From: Clitopilus passeckerianus
Taxonomy: Eukaryota; Basidiomycota; Agaricomycetes; Agaricales; Entolomataceae
Direction of reading: 5' to 3'
NCBI GenBank assembly: GCA_944990035.1
Contig: CALYLX010000014.1
Location: forward strand, 1 to 64,000
Length of the DNA stretch: 64,000 bases
Part shown: piece by piece, positions 12,351 through 24,900 of the stretch
Position numbering within the stretch: the first letter of the stretch is position 1
Layout of the letters: each line of letters begins with the position of its first letter
The notes under the pieces: generated by a model
The model's database searches: none
Told to the model about the DNA's origin: nothing
What the model saw: only the letters and a program-made list of their open reading frames with translations
Translations under genes and position numbers: made by a program

Positions 12351-13870
12351 CTATGGACAGATGCCGGATTGTGGCAGCCCATCAAGGACTTTTAGAGAAG
12401 GGAACATTTGCTGTAGGTAGGGTACCACTGTCTGGGAATCCAGCATCGAGGCACCAGCCAAAGTTAACTGTGTCAAGGCACCTTGGCGCTTTCCGGTGAA
12501 GGAAGGACCTTGTATGCAAGCTCCGGCCTCGACGATGGGTAGACGGAGTGTCGCAAGCTTCGGAGCTTGTGTCGTGATGACATCAAGAGCCTGCAAGGTC
12601 AGTGACGATCCAGTTTCAAATGCCTTGCTCTCGTCTTCGGAAAGGCAATCCGGCCCGGGTCCAAAATCAAGGGATTCAAGTGCCGGCCAATGCTTGAGCA
12701 GATCCTTGAGTTGTGCGTCATCGATGGCTGGGGGGAGCGTTGTATCCAGTACGAGCTGTTGCAAGTGATGCAGGGAGCTCAAGAATTTGAGGTCATGGTG
12801 GGTGATTTCATGATTGCGGGTATACGTGTTATTGTCTACTTCGTCTAGGTCTATAAAATGCTGTAGCTTGAGCGACTGCAGTTGAGGGGCGAGGCGGATG
12901 GATGAGAAGAGTGTACTCCAGGTCGTATGGGTATCGAAGTTGCCGTCTAGTTCAATGGATAAAGTGTGCAGATGGTCTATGGGGAGATTATCCAGCAAAG
13001 TATGTGTATGATATACCTGACTGCGAAGAACCAGCTTCTGCAATCGAGGAAGGGGGCATTGCGAGCGGAAATGGCCGAGCTTGTCGCGGAATGCGACTTC
13101 GTCAAAACGGGCAAGTGGGACCTCGAGCTCCTCAAGATATGGCAGGGCGAGAAGTTTGAAAAGCCCTTCCAATGCCAACGAACGTCCGCACCGAAGGGAC
13201 AGCGTTCGGAGGGAGCGTGTTGAAGCCACCTTTGCAATTATACGTGGCGTAAGAGTGCCACGGAGTAACAAACGCGAAAGGCGGGGGGCGGCATCTATAA
13301 TGGCACCAACATAATCTTCAGGATATGGTGTCCGAGAACCGGGAGTGAAGCCAAGGTCCACCTCCAAATTCAAAAGGGTGTGGGATCTAGCGAGACACAA
13401 TGTGAGTGGCGAGAGACCGCTTCCACACAGCTTGGCATGTTGAAGAATGGGAAGGATGTTAAGGCATGGTGATGCAGGAGATTTCTGACGCAACAGGAGG
13501 GCTATGTCCGAATGAATTTCGATATTCTTGCGAAAGTTGACACATCGAACTTTTGGGCCATAGTAATCAAACCGGGATAGGTCAGACGCCGAAAGGCGAC
13601 GACTTGGTACCTATGTTTTGTCAAATGAGGACATGAAGCTGACACGAAGAGGCGAGAGACACCCACATAAACCTGGTTAACCAGGGAAACCCCTGGTATG
13701 AGCTCAATCAATGGAACTGCAGACGGCAGTGTTACCCATAGATGGTCCAAAGAGGGGTCGGTCCAACTTCTGCACGTTCTGGCGAGCACGCTCAGGACTC
13801 CCAGGTCATCCTCCGAGACCAAGGCGAATATTTCGCGAACAATTTCGTCGACGTAGAGCGCATTGTGCAT
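12351..13870 (-). CDS. F-box protein with leucine-rich-repeat-like body
   Basis: Two exons (13673-13870 and 12351-13610; 62-nt intron) encode 485 residues. The N terminus, NALYVDEIVREIFALVSEDD followed by LGVLSVLARTCRSWTDPSLD, is an F-box, the Skp1-binding segment of SCF ubiquitin ligases. The rest is rich in irregular Leu-rich units (LRTLSLRCGRSLALEGLFKL, LQSLKLQHFIDLDE, LESLDFGPG, LATLRLPIVEAGA), as in many agaricomycete F-box/LRR proteins that recruit substrates. The substrate cannot be told. The second exon runs in frame through VNFRKNIEIHSDIALLLRQK, which confirms the splice. A large lineage-specific family in mushrooms, so orthology is not assigned. Confidence 0.75.
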
Positions 13871-14553
13871 TTTTTGTTTATTACTGCACGTTCAAGTGAT
13901 ATTGAACACAGGTGTGAGGTTTCTGAGGCCGTCAAGGTCTTGAGAAACGGGGTCTATGAGCTGGATTATATAACTGTAACGGCATGAACGGATGAGTATT
14001 TTTTTTCTTCCGTTCAAGACGTTGATTGCGCGTTGTTTGTTGCTGTTTAAATATTGGACCGCCCACTGCCAGGGTCCTCGATAAGCCAGTCATGACTACG
14101 AAGGTTCGTGTACCTACCCAAGCGCCATGCGTGACAAGACTTGACAGTAATAATGCCCGTTTCGAAGTGTAATTTAAACATAACTAGGGCACGTTGAATC
14201 AGTATATGTTGGGTTCAGGCGCAAGGATCATACATTGCTCTCTCGAATGACTTCTACGGCCTATTAATGCTCCAACCTTCCCAAAGTTCGGCACCAGCTT
14301 CCACTATATGGCCATTGCAGGCCGATTTGACAGAGTGAGAGCGTGGTTGTTGAAGGTAGGAGTAGCGGCAGTATCCACCAGAGGGGCCAGTTAATTGATT
14401 GGCTGAACTATTCCAGTTCGATTTGATGCCCTAAATGCTCTCATTTCATGTTCATGTTGAAGGCAAGGCGCAAGGCGGATGGGGGTTAAATGATGAGTTG
14501 GGGGGTGGTCTGAGGTAAGGCGAGATCCTCAGGATGCAGGGAGTCCAGGATGA
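13871..14553. other. Intergenic region without a recognised gene
   Basis: 683 bp between the start of the F-box gene and the stop of PET117. It contains the F-box promoter and otherwise only short chance ORFs. Confidence 0.6.
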
Positions 14554-14856
14554 TTATCGTTCTCCTTTGGCCTCGACAGCTTGAACACGTTCGTAAAGCT
14601 CGCGCTTTCTTTGAGATTCCCGTAGATCTGCCTCTCTCTGACGCATCTTCTCCTTTCTCCTCTCGTCGTCGCGGAGAACACCTTTATACATGTTCTACAG
14701 GGAAGGAATAAAACAAGTCAGTTTCCCGGACTGGTACTGTTATAGTCGAGTTACCTCTCGTTCCTGGTCTTGCTGATAGTGCACAGCCCATATCGTTAAC
14801 GAAGAAAACAGGACTGCTCCTAGCAGCGTGAAGGTTGCCGCTCGTTGCTGTATCAT
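14554..14856 (-). CDS. PET117: PET117 cytochrome c oxidase assembly protein
   Basis: Two exons (14755-14856, 14554-14694) encode an 80-residue protein. A short N terminus leads into one transmembrane helix (FTLLGAVLFSSLTIWAVHY), then QQDQERENMYKGVLRDDERR and a charged coiled-coil tail (KEKMRQREADLRESQRKREL). One helix, the 'HxQQ...MYxGVxRDDER' block and the basic tail are the Pet117 pattern; Pet117 is a mitochondrial inner-membrane factor needed for complex IV assembly and heme A synthesis. The size fits the family. ATG 14856 was chosen because it precedes the helix by nine residues; the frame is open further upstream. Divergent from the CID gene, 154 bp apart. Confidence 0.8.
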
Positions 14857-15010
14857 CGGTTGTCGTGTGACGGTGTCGGTCCGGACGAAGCTGGCACCTT
14901 GACGCACAGACCACAATCAGCGTATTCAACATGTGTAAACAAGCCTCCCTTCTCTCACCACCATCCTGGATTCACCTCAAGACGACGTTGGGCATAGAAG
15001 GCTCGTTGGA

Positions 15011-17428
15011 ATGGCTACTGTTGAGGTATGTTGATTGTGGATGTCGTAATTATTAGCACCTATAACCCAGTTTTTAGGAATTTGAGACACTCTTGAAAGA
15101 TGTGGTCTATGCGAAACGATTATCTGCGTCCAAGATGACCAAATTGACAGAAATCGCGATGAAAACAATGGAGGTACGCATAACGCTGTACTTCATTGGC
15201 TCTCTCGTCTCAAGAATGCGCATTTATTAACTCTCAGCATGATACGCAACTCGTCTCTATCTTGTACCGGACCCACAAATCTCTGCCCACTCTGTCGAAA
15301 ATCTCTAGCCTCTACGTTTTTGATGCACTCTCTCGGGCTGCCAGGCACCACGCCACAAAACATGGTCATACTGGTGATGTGAACTCCCCAACGGGCAACA
15401 GTGCAAGTTTTCTCCTTAAGGTTGAAGGCATTCTGGAAAGTCTCTTCGAGGACATGGTGACTGCAGACGAGCTCAAGGTTAGTTGAAAATGCTGATGTTA
15501 CAAGCATTCCCGTCAATCGCACTATGGTCGTGAAAGTGGTTCCATCATTTATAGGCCCATGAAACGCATGACACACGTACACCAAGTTCGAGTGTGTGCG
15601 CGACCACGGCCAATCCTCGACTGACCTATCACTTATCCGCTTACCTGCACGATAATTACCTTGCCTTCGTCAATCAGTATCATAGGAACAGTCCTGACTT
15701 GCTCTACGATTTTCGTGCTTACAGGACAAAACGAAGAAGATTCTTGATATATGGGTGAAGGGGAATACATTTCCTGCACCAATTCTTACACGTTTAACGG
15801 AGATAATGGATGGAAAGGGAAAAGGTGCATATTTCTATCCAGACTTGTTCGCTAAGTATCTCCTCTCCTGTATAACCAGCAATTACTTTCATCTGTTTTC
15901 CAAACCTTGTGACCTGAGAACGAAACTGAAATCAAACGTGTCGTTTTACCTTAGAACCCGAAATGAAACCGAAGCCTTTAGTGACGACCGACCCACGCGT
16001 AGCTGCGCAAGTTCCTGCCCCAGTGCCGTCGGCGTCATCCGCGAGCCCTGTAACGCCTGCCTCTGATCCTCAAGCAGTGTTGTTGGCTCTTCTGGCCCAA
16101 GCTGTGAATTCAACCGCTGTGCCTCCGTGAGTAAAGTCATTTAGAAATCCTCAGTGGTTGTTCTCATGTTTTGAGTTTCCAGACAAACAATTGCAAACAC
16201 ATCTCAGACAGGGCTGGAAAACACACAATTGGCTCTCCTACAACAAGCTCTTACGCAGGCGAATAGGGCCCCTCAACTGCCACCAGCTCAACAGTCTATC
16301 AATGGAGTGGCTACTGCAGCTTCCAAGATTGACTTAGCCGAACGTGTGCCAGAACAACCTAATAGTAGTTCATACTTCGCCAACAACACGAATGGGAAGT
16401 ACCATGGCCAACCGCAATCACGGTCTCGCGCTGATAGCAATGACCGCGACATTCATTCGAGAGGGGACTACCGAAGTAGAGGGCAGGGGAATTCGCGTGG
16501 CAACGAGGGCCGTTCAAGGTGGGATGACCACGACCGAAATCGAGATAATGGTGACTGGAGCCCTTCTCGAAGGCGGACAAGTCGCTCAAGGAGTCCGGGT
16601 AGGGCCGGATACAAGAGAGACATACGGCAGCATAGTCCTCCTCGACGAGACCCCCGGGAAAACCGATCTCCGCCATCTCGACATGCTGATAGTACGAAAG
16701 ATGAATTTGGGCGCGACATTCGCTCTCAATCACCCCCCAGCAACACAACACCACCAACCACTGTCGACCCCAGGCGACCATCTAGTATGCAGAGTTCTCG
16801 TACTGAGACTATACAAAAACCAATAACGGGGCCAACCAGTAACCACGATCGCATGTCATTAACCACTTCCGTAGCTGCCAATACATCTTCCGGTACTCCT
16901 ACCAGTGCATCAGCTGTTTCCAACCTGACTCCAGCGAGCCCAGGATTGGAAATGTTCAATCCTACGACATTTGACTTTACGTCGCCCATGTCGTGGGAAG
17001 CACTCGGAAAGATGTGGCAGGTCACTCATGGTTATGTGCCTGCAACCGAGGAGCTTGCACAGTTTGTGTTCGCGTCGCAGGCTGCGTCCGTCGATCCCAC
17101 TATGCAACAGCAGCTATCGCAGCAGCAACCCCAACAAAACTGGTCGAACAACGATTCCTCGCGTGGTTGGAGGGGGGCTGGACGAGGCAGAGGCGGATTT
17201 GGTCGAGGACGAGGTGGAGGCAGGGGCAGAGGGTTTGTGAATGGCAACAGCCGTGGTGGATATTCAGAATGGGGGCAGGACGAAGGCAGTCATGGAACCG
17301 ATGCGGTGGTACTGTACACAAATGGCATGGCGGAACAAATGGCGGGAACACAGGACGATCAATCACATAATCGTTCAGGTGGAAGGATGCAAAAAGTGGG
17401 CGAAAAATGGGTATTTGTACGAGATTGA
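15011..17428 (+). CDS. CID (CTD-interacting domain) protein with SR and RGG regions
   Basis: The start MATVE at 15011 splices directly into EFETLLKDVVYAKRLSASKM, giving a CID: TKLTEIAMKTMEHDTQLVSI, LSKISSLYVFDALSRAAR, LKVEGILESLFEDMV, and DKTKKILDIWVKGNTFP. CIDs bind the phosphorylated tail of RNA polymerase II, and this one is closest in layout to the Nrd1/Seb1 type. C-terminal to it are a Pro/Ala linker, a Gln/Ala stretch, an RS-rich block (SRSRADSNDRD, SPSRRRTSRSRSP), a short conserved-looking helix (SWEALGKMWQVTHGYVP) and an RGG box (GRGRGGFGRGRGGGRGRG). No RRM was found, unlike Nrd1 or Seb1, so RNA binding may rest on the RGG box. About six exons; the intron near 15826-15953 is the least certain. 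Role in termination or processing is inferred. Confidence 0.75.
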
Positions 17429-17485
17429 TGATACCGGCAATCGGACAGTTATGTACATTGTTTTTTCCCCAGTATAATGTATACG

Positions 17486-18697
17486 TCAGACTTGCTCTCC
17501 ATCCTCCAGTTGTGTTAGCTGAAAGTCGACGCGGGCGCGGTTCTCCGACTGGGTATACAAGTCCCGGGGCATCCCTACAGATTCTTCTTGGAAGCTCGCA
17601 GCAGAGAAAGGGCTTGGCCAGAACATGAGATATGAAATAGTTGCGGAAACAATGCCAATGACGCTTCCTACGACCACATCCTCCTTGTGATGTCTCTGAG
17701 GAGAGATGAGTGTGGGTGCAAGGCAATATGAAAGGAAGTCATCTCACATAGTCTTCAACTCTAGAGATGGCAACAAACGATGCCCAAAGGAGCGGAATAA
17801 GAGTCAGGAAGAAGTTGAACATCCGACTTGAATGCATCTTTCTCGATGACCGGAGAGGCGGAGCGTTGAAGCACCAAGCTGCAGTTTTGCCGGCGACATA
17901 AAGGGCAACGAATGTCATCCCTGAAAAGGCAGTTGAAGAGTGTCCAGAAGGGAAGGATTTTCTACCGTGCATTACGGTGTCTATTTTCCTGGTGGGTATG
18001 TTAAGCTGGTTGTTGAAATAGAGTGATAGCTTCAGTCTGTTACCCAGTGCATGTTTTCATGATGTGGTCCCATTTGCAACGCGCAAGAAAGTCTGGGCGT
18101 AGACGTCCTAGGACGAACTCGTTAATGCCTTATTTTCATGCACTCTTGGTGACCTACCGACTGAATGTTTTCCCAACACGGTCAAAAGATGTGCAAGGCC
18201 ACTGAAATCACATCAACTGTAGGTATTAGCCGTGACGGAGGGTATGAAGGTGAGCACGTACCATCCTCCAAGCAGAGATAATATGCCATGATGAATGTCT
18301 ATAAGAGACTTTCTTAGGAGTCCGGTGACCGCTACTATGCCTATCGGCAACCAGGTGGCAGTAACAAAGTTGAATGAGGAACTAACGCTTCGGGAAGCAT
18401 TAGTAAAAGAGTTTACAAGGTACGGTTCGAGTGTATAACGAACGTATCATGGCGATGTGGGTGGCTAATCAAAGGATCCTTGAGGTCAAAGCTTCTTTCA
18501 TAGATCGGCGAATAAGATGCAATAAAAGCCATCGTCCATATGGAAACGACTGTGATCCTGGTAATGCAGTGTCATTGACGCTCGTGCACAAAACAAGTCG
18601 CAATCACACACCAGTCCAAGCCATAAGCCCTATTCAACCAGTCCAAGCTTCCTTCCTCGAGCAATCTCCTCGGAATGAACCGCCTAAACGGTGACAT
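17486..18697 (-). CDS. PAP2-family lipid phosphate phosphatase (DPP1/LPP type)
   Basis: Six or more exons. From the N terminus: MSPFRRFIPRRLLEEGSLDW, a membrane helix ITVVSIWTMAFIASY, RSFDLKDPLISHPHR, further helices (TATWLPIGIVAVTGLL), and the three phosphatase motifs. These are K-x6-RP in KHSVGRLRPDF, PSGH in KSFPSGHSS, and SR-x5-H in SRVEDYRHHKED. All catalytic residues are present. Family members such as yeast Dpp1 and Lpp1 dephosphorylate diacylglycerol pyrophosphate and phosphatidate in vacuole or Golgi membranes; location here is inferred. The C-terminal ~40 residues (after YLMFWPSPFSAASFQ) are hydrophilic. ATG 18697 was chosen; an ATG at 18769 would add 24 residues. Its start is 204 bp from the divergent DNMT5 start. 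Confidence 0.85.
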
Positions 18698-18901
18698 GAC
18701 GGTTTCTGTTGAAGCGCGGTCTGCTTTGCCACTAACTCTGCTTGCCCAGCCCGTGTGATGGAAACCCATTTAGTCAATGTCACATGTGACAACACGCGTA
18801 CGTGACGCGACGTACAGCAAGTCAGCAAGTCGGCTTGACTGGACCCTGACTTTAGCTCGCTTTTTCTCTGTCATCCTCCTCCTTCAGTCTTTCTCGTTGG
18901 G
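18698..18901. promoter_or_regulatory. Shared divergent promoter, PAP2 phosphatase / DNMT5
   Basis: 204 bp separate the two start codons. It must hold both core promoters and 5' UTRs. A pyrimidine-rich stretch (about 18866-18895) lies just before the DNMT5 ATG, as is common in basidiomycete promoters. No TATA box seen on the DNMT5 side. Confidence 0.45.
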
Positions 18902-21900
18902 ATGGCGAAAGAGAAGACCTCCAAGGGGCGCTCGAAGGACCAAATGTCGATTAATAGCTTCTTTGGCGGTGGCAAAGGGAAGAAGAAGGAAAAGGAGGAC
19001 CACGACGAAACTCACGACGAGGCAGAAGAGGTTGAAGACGCTGCCCAGGATGATGCGTCCCACCATTCAGAATCTGAAGCATCGACACATGAACCCGGAT
19101 CTGACATCGACATGGACCCACAAAAACCGGAGAAAAAGAGTGCTAAAGCTGCTGCTGCAGATGCCTCCGACCTTCCGCCCATTCATGACATTCCTACCAT
19201 CTTCTCTGACCTTGTCAGCCGTGTAGAAAACATCGAGAAGGTTGCCAAACACGTATCGGGGAGGAAGCTGAGAGTAGCAACAATGTGTTCTGGCACTGAA
19301 TCACCGCTTCTGGCTCTCGAGCTGATCCAGAAGTCAATCCAAGACCAGCACAACGTTCTACTAGACGTCGAACACGTGTTTTCGTGTGAGATAGAACCTT
19401 TCAAACAGGCGTATATAGAGAGGAACTTTCATCCACCTTTACTATTCCGTGATGTTTGCGAGCTTGGGGATGATGAAGCGTATGTTACATGTTGTTCTTG
19501 TCCGAATTTTACTGATGACAAAAAATAGACATACCGCCTACGGATCCCTTGCTCCTGTACCCGGGGATGTTGATCTTCTGATAGCAGGGACATCCTGCGT
19601 TGATTACTCAAATCTCAACAATCAGAAGCAAGATATCGATGCCGGTGGCGAATCAGGTCGTACTTTCCAGGGTATGATGACTTGGGTCGATAGGCACCGA
19701 CCTCCTATTGTCATCCTCGAAAATGTCTGTGGTGCACCTTGGGATAAGGTCCAAACGTACTTCGAGAAGAAAGGCTATAGCGCAGCATTCCAAAGGGTCG
19801 ATACCAAGCAATATTATATTCCCCACACCCGAACTCGAGTCTACCTTGTCGCCGTAAACAAGCGCCATTCGCCAATTCCGAAGAAGTGGCATGAAATGAT
19901 CAAGGTCACGCTTAAGCGACCCGCATCTTCTACATTAGATGACTTCCTTCTCCCATCTGACGACCCTCGCATTCACCAAGCCCGCCAACGCCTTGTCCAA
20001 GAGAGCTACAACGCTCTCGATCGTCGTACCGGACGAACTGATTGGAGCCGCTGTGAATCCCGTCACCAAAGGGCCAGACTTGAAGAGTTGCTTGGGCAGA
20101 AGCGTCCCTTGACTAGCTGGGACGAAGGTATGTAACCCCAATCTGCCTTCACTAGTACAGATGATGACATCATCCACAGGTGGTTTCTGCAAGTTGCCAG
20201 ACTACGCGTGGAGCGACTGGGGAATTGGACAAGTCGAAAGAGTATGGGATTTAATGGACATCAGTCTTCTGCGGGCCGCCGTGAATGGAGTCGATCCTTC
20301 GTACAAAACGTAAGGTGGTTCTTACCCGGCCATGGGGAAACTTACTGAAATTTCTCTCCAGACATGTTTGGAATCTTTCTCAGAACGTTGACCGGAATAT
20401 TGGCTCTGGAAAAGTTGGCATTTGCCCTTGCCTGACACCATCTATGATCCCCTACATCACCAATCGTGGAGGCCCGATGGTGGGGTTAGAGGCCTTGTCA
20501 ATGCAAGGCTTACCGATTGACAAGCTACTCCTTACTCGAGAAACAGAGGATCAGCTGGCCGACCTTGCCGGGAACGCCATGACCACGACAGTAGTCGGCG
20601 CATGCATATTGGCTGCATTGGTCACCGCCAGAGAGTTGCTCAAATCTGGCGATGACAAGCAAACCTACGAGACCAAAGCGGGAGCAGACGATGATATGGC
20701 AGACGATGTCATGATCGTCGACAAACCTGAAGTGTCCAGCACTGTCACGGGCGAAGATGGCTTAGTCTTTCAACCTCTGGACTTATCGGTGACGGGTACT
20801 GTAACCTTCGCCCAACTCCTCGAGGATGCAAACAAAAGCGCCAGATTGTGTCAGTGCGAAGGAAGAGCCGATATGACCTCGCGACCACTCCTCCGTTGTG
20901 TTGATTGTTGGCAGTCGTCCTGCAACAAGTGTGGAGGCCGACCAGAACATAGCCCCCAGCCCGTTGATTTCGAGAGACATCCCCGATTGTCCCCTTCCGG
21001 TTTCGCTAAAGAGTTGAAATCTCTTCTCCCCATGTGCATTCGCCTATCTGATGTTGAGCAGGAGCTCCTTGACCAACTTAAAGATGACGCTGATGTCACA
21101 ATTCCCGACAAAAGATGGTTGAAGTGGTGTGCTGCTGTCAAGCGGGCTTGCACTGCCGACCTACGCTTCGTGGAGACAAAGCGTCAGGAGATCTGGAGTG
21201 TCGTTTATCGATCTCCCGTCGCATACCTCGAGCTTTTGCTCCACCCTCAACAACCGGAATGGAGGTTATATGCGATTCCGGAACTGGATGAGCCTGCAAA
21301 TGCTGAAATTCGCCGACTCCTTGAATCCCCTATTGGTCGCCTCAAGCCAAAGGGCGAGTTATTGGCGGGCCAATGGATGTTCGCCCTTCCTCAGTCCACC
21401 GATGTTCAAATCAAGATCAGTGGTAATGGGGAGCTTGTCCCGTCATGGGAGGCCCGCCTTGGTCTCCTCGGGGAGGAATTCAAGGAAAAGCAGGTTTACT
21501 CGACTCTCAAAATCTCCGTGCCCCCAGAGCATACCGGTAAATTCGAAAGGAATATTTCTGGGGATTACGATTTGCTCGATAAATGCGGGACCGCGAATAA
21601 TGCCTTGCATAGGAAGCGTGCTTCATCCGATGAAGCTAATTTGCCACCCCTTTTCCTCCTTATGAACCCACATCGCATTGACACGAGCCAAGATTGTTTC
21701 GTGCTATCTATTAGCAACAGGCGCTACGAATACGGAGAGACTCGCCCTATCGTCTCCAAGCTGGACTCTTCGTGGAGGCAATCGACCAAGGAAGAGGAAA
21801 GTGTTACTTGCACAATACCCGCTCTCTGGGCTACGACAGATCGGGTGAAGCTCGAGGTATGTAAAGTTTAATGCGATGAGAATCCTATTGTTCATCATTT

Positions 21901-24900
21901 TACAGCCATCAGCGAGCCAGGAAGGACGCTTCGGTATTCCTTTGAATGGTGACGCATTTGCTACTGGAACAACCTCCTGTAGCGACGCCAACGCACTGCT
22001 TGTTTGCACGGCCCCGTTACAAGGCCAAGCAGGTGCGGAGTGGCCTCTTGGTACCTGGAAAGAGGTAGACAAGGTACACGAGCGTAGCGTCTTCAAGAAC
22101 CTGGCTTGGCTTCTCGAACGCGTCCGACATGTCGATGAGAAACTCGTCGAGTGGCATACCGTGTCGCCTCAGGGGGAGATCGTTGATTGCAGAAGATGTG
22201 CTCCAGCTGCTCCGGATGTTACCTGGGCACTGCAGAACAAGAAAATGATCGCAGTCGAAGATCCCGTACAGGCTGGCGAATACGAACGAAGACTGAAGAG
22301 TCGCCCGAGCCCATTCTTAACTCAACTACGACTTGACGAGGACGGTCGTGGGACGGTCCGCATTGGCGTCAATATCCCTTCCCTTCTCCATCGTGCATTC
22401 TCTAGGTTACCAACTCGGAATCGCATGGAACAGCCCATACTATCCTGGCGTATCAATACCAACTTTACCCCTCTTCTAACTGTTGACCTACCCCAGTTCG
22501 TCATCCAGAGCAACAAGAAGGATCCAGAGCACAAACAGCCACCCTCATTTAGAATACCTCTGAGGAAGGAACAACTACGTTCATTGGACTGGATGATAGC
22601 TCAAGAATCGGCAGCTGCTGCCCCCTTTGTAGAGGAGGAAATCTCAGAGGCGATCTTGGATCCTCTCGGTTGGAGGGCAGAAGGTCGTGCCCAAAGGCCG
22701 GTTCGCATTCGAGGGGGTGTTCTTGCAGATCAAGTTGGTTATGGAAAAACAGCTATAACACTTGGCCTGATCGATTGCATGTCCAAGAACGTCAACAAAG
22801 AGTTCGACAGCATGGGACGCATACCTGGCAAGATCTCCGTCAAAGCTACTCTCATCATCGTTCCTCCCCATCTCACAAGACAGTGGGATTCTGAGGTTAA
22901 GAAGTTTACCAAGAAAAATTCTTTCAACGTACATGTCATCTCCACAGTATCCAACCTCAACAGCACGACAATCGAGAAAATACAGGAGTCAGACATCGTC
23001 ATCGTTGCTTCAAATCTCTTTAAAAGCAATGTTTACCTGGAGAACCTTCAGGCACTGGCTGGTGTGGGCGAAATGCCGTCCAAGGAGGGCCGTCATTTCA
23101 ATGCACACGTTGACAAGGCTCTAGAGACCTTGAAGAAACAGGTTGATCTACTACAAGATGAAGGCTCTCCTGCCGTCGTGGAACAGATGAAGAAGGCAGA
23201 GGAAGATGGTAACGTATTCGATCCTCATCCTATTGAAATTCTTTCTAATGCTATTTTATAGCGAGACTGGCTGCAGAAGCTGCTGCCGCTCAAGTTCAGT
23301 CCAAGCGCTTGAAAGGTCGGAAGTATCGTGAAGCAGCTCAGGAGAAAGTCAAGGAGGTGGAACCCGCCAAGACTTCTTCTAAGCAGGAAACGAGCACGAA
23401 GGATGATATGGTCAAGGCTTCTCCAACTGGCAGAATCGCGGAAGTCTACATCGACAGGCTCCCCCTAGGGAAGTCTCGTAAGACTTCTGCGCCTTCTTCT
23501 CGCGCCTCTTCGCCGCCTGAAACCGAGTTCGAATCAGACGAGGACGCGCCTCGAAAGCTCCCTAAGCGAACTGCAAAGAAAGCTGTAGTCATTTCGGATG
23601 ATGATGAAGATAGCGAACCGGCACCCAAGAAAAAGAAAGGGACAACTAATGGGAAGAAGGGCGGTAAATCGAAAGCCACTGACGTGTCTTCCGATTATGA
23701 GGAGAGTGGTGCCGAAAATTCAGAATCTGATCCCGAAGAGGATGTCGTTGTCTCTTCTGACGATGAGGATGCCAGCTCCAAGCCGTCCAAGAAAGCAAAG
23801 GCCAGCAGTATCAAGCCGAAGAAGATGCCCGCGAAACCCAAGACGCAACCTAAAGGGAAGGGCAAGGCTTCAGACGCGTCAAGCTCTGACGTTGACGCTA
23901 TGGACGTAGATGACGAACCTGCCAAGGGGAAAAAAGCCACTAAACGGAAGGCTGCCGATGAAAATGAACGCCCTGCGAAGAAGCAGAAGCGCGCCAATTC
24001 CGACCCCTGGAAACTGCAGTCTAAACCCGTTCGAAAGGACTGGACCCAGATGCAAGCGCCTCCCTTGGAAATGTTCCACTTTAGCCGCGTGGTAGTCGAC
24101 GAGTATACTTATCTCGACGGAAAGGTTCACTCGCTCGTAACCAGGCAAAGTGCGGAACGCAACTGGGTATTATCCGGTACCCCTCCCATCCACGATTTCG
24201 GAGCTTTGAAAACGATCGCTGCATTCCTGAATATACACCTTGGTGTGGATGACGACGGAGAAGGAACGTCACCAGAGGTCAAGAAGCGTCGAAGAGAGCA
24301 AACCGGTATGTTCAACTCCCTGCGCAAGTACTTTGCTAACACACATCCCCGCAGCTGTTGAAAGGTTCCATTCATTCAGAGAAGTTCACAGCTTGGAGTG
24401 GCACACTCACAGGCATCAACTCGGTCAAAATTTCCTGGATCAGTTCGTCCGACAGGTAGGTCCAAGTTCCTCGGCCGTTATTCACCTGACTTAAATCACT
24501 ATAGAATATCGCCGAAATTGACGAGATTCCATGGACGGAGAAGATCGAGCAGGTCACTCTGCCCGCAGCAGAAAGAGCGATTTATCTGGAGCTGGAGCAT
24601 CATCTTCGTGCAATGGACATGACCATCAAGCGCTCGAAGAAGAATGAGAGTGACCGCGAGAAACGCCTAGCTCAGTCTCTAGGAGACAGCAAGTAAGTTG
24701 GTCCTGATATTGTCGAGCTGCCCCTTAACACGATATTTCAGATCTGCAGAAGAAGCACTTCTCAAGCGTTGCTCGCACTTCGAAATTGAGACCTCGAACG
24801 ACAACGCTATGAAAGCCTGCGACATCATCGTCAAAGAACGTCAACGACAACTTGACGAATGCAAGGCAGACCTCCTAAAGGCTATAAAGGATGGAGTCAA

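Noticed and set aside
17100..17726. 208-codon minus-strand ORF
   Set aside because: Antisense of the RGG-box exon of the CID gene; Pro/His-rich content is the mirror of Gly/Arg codons.
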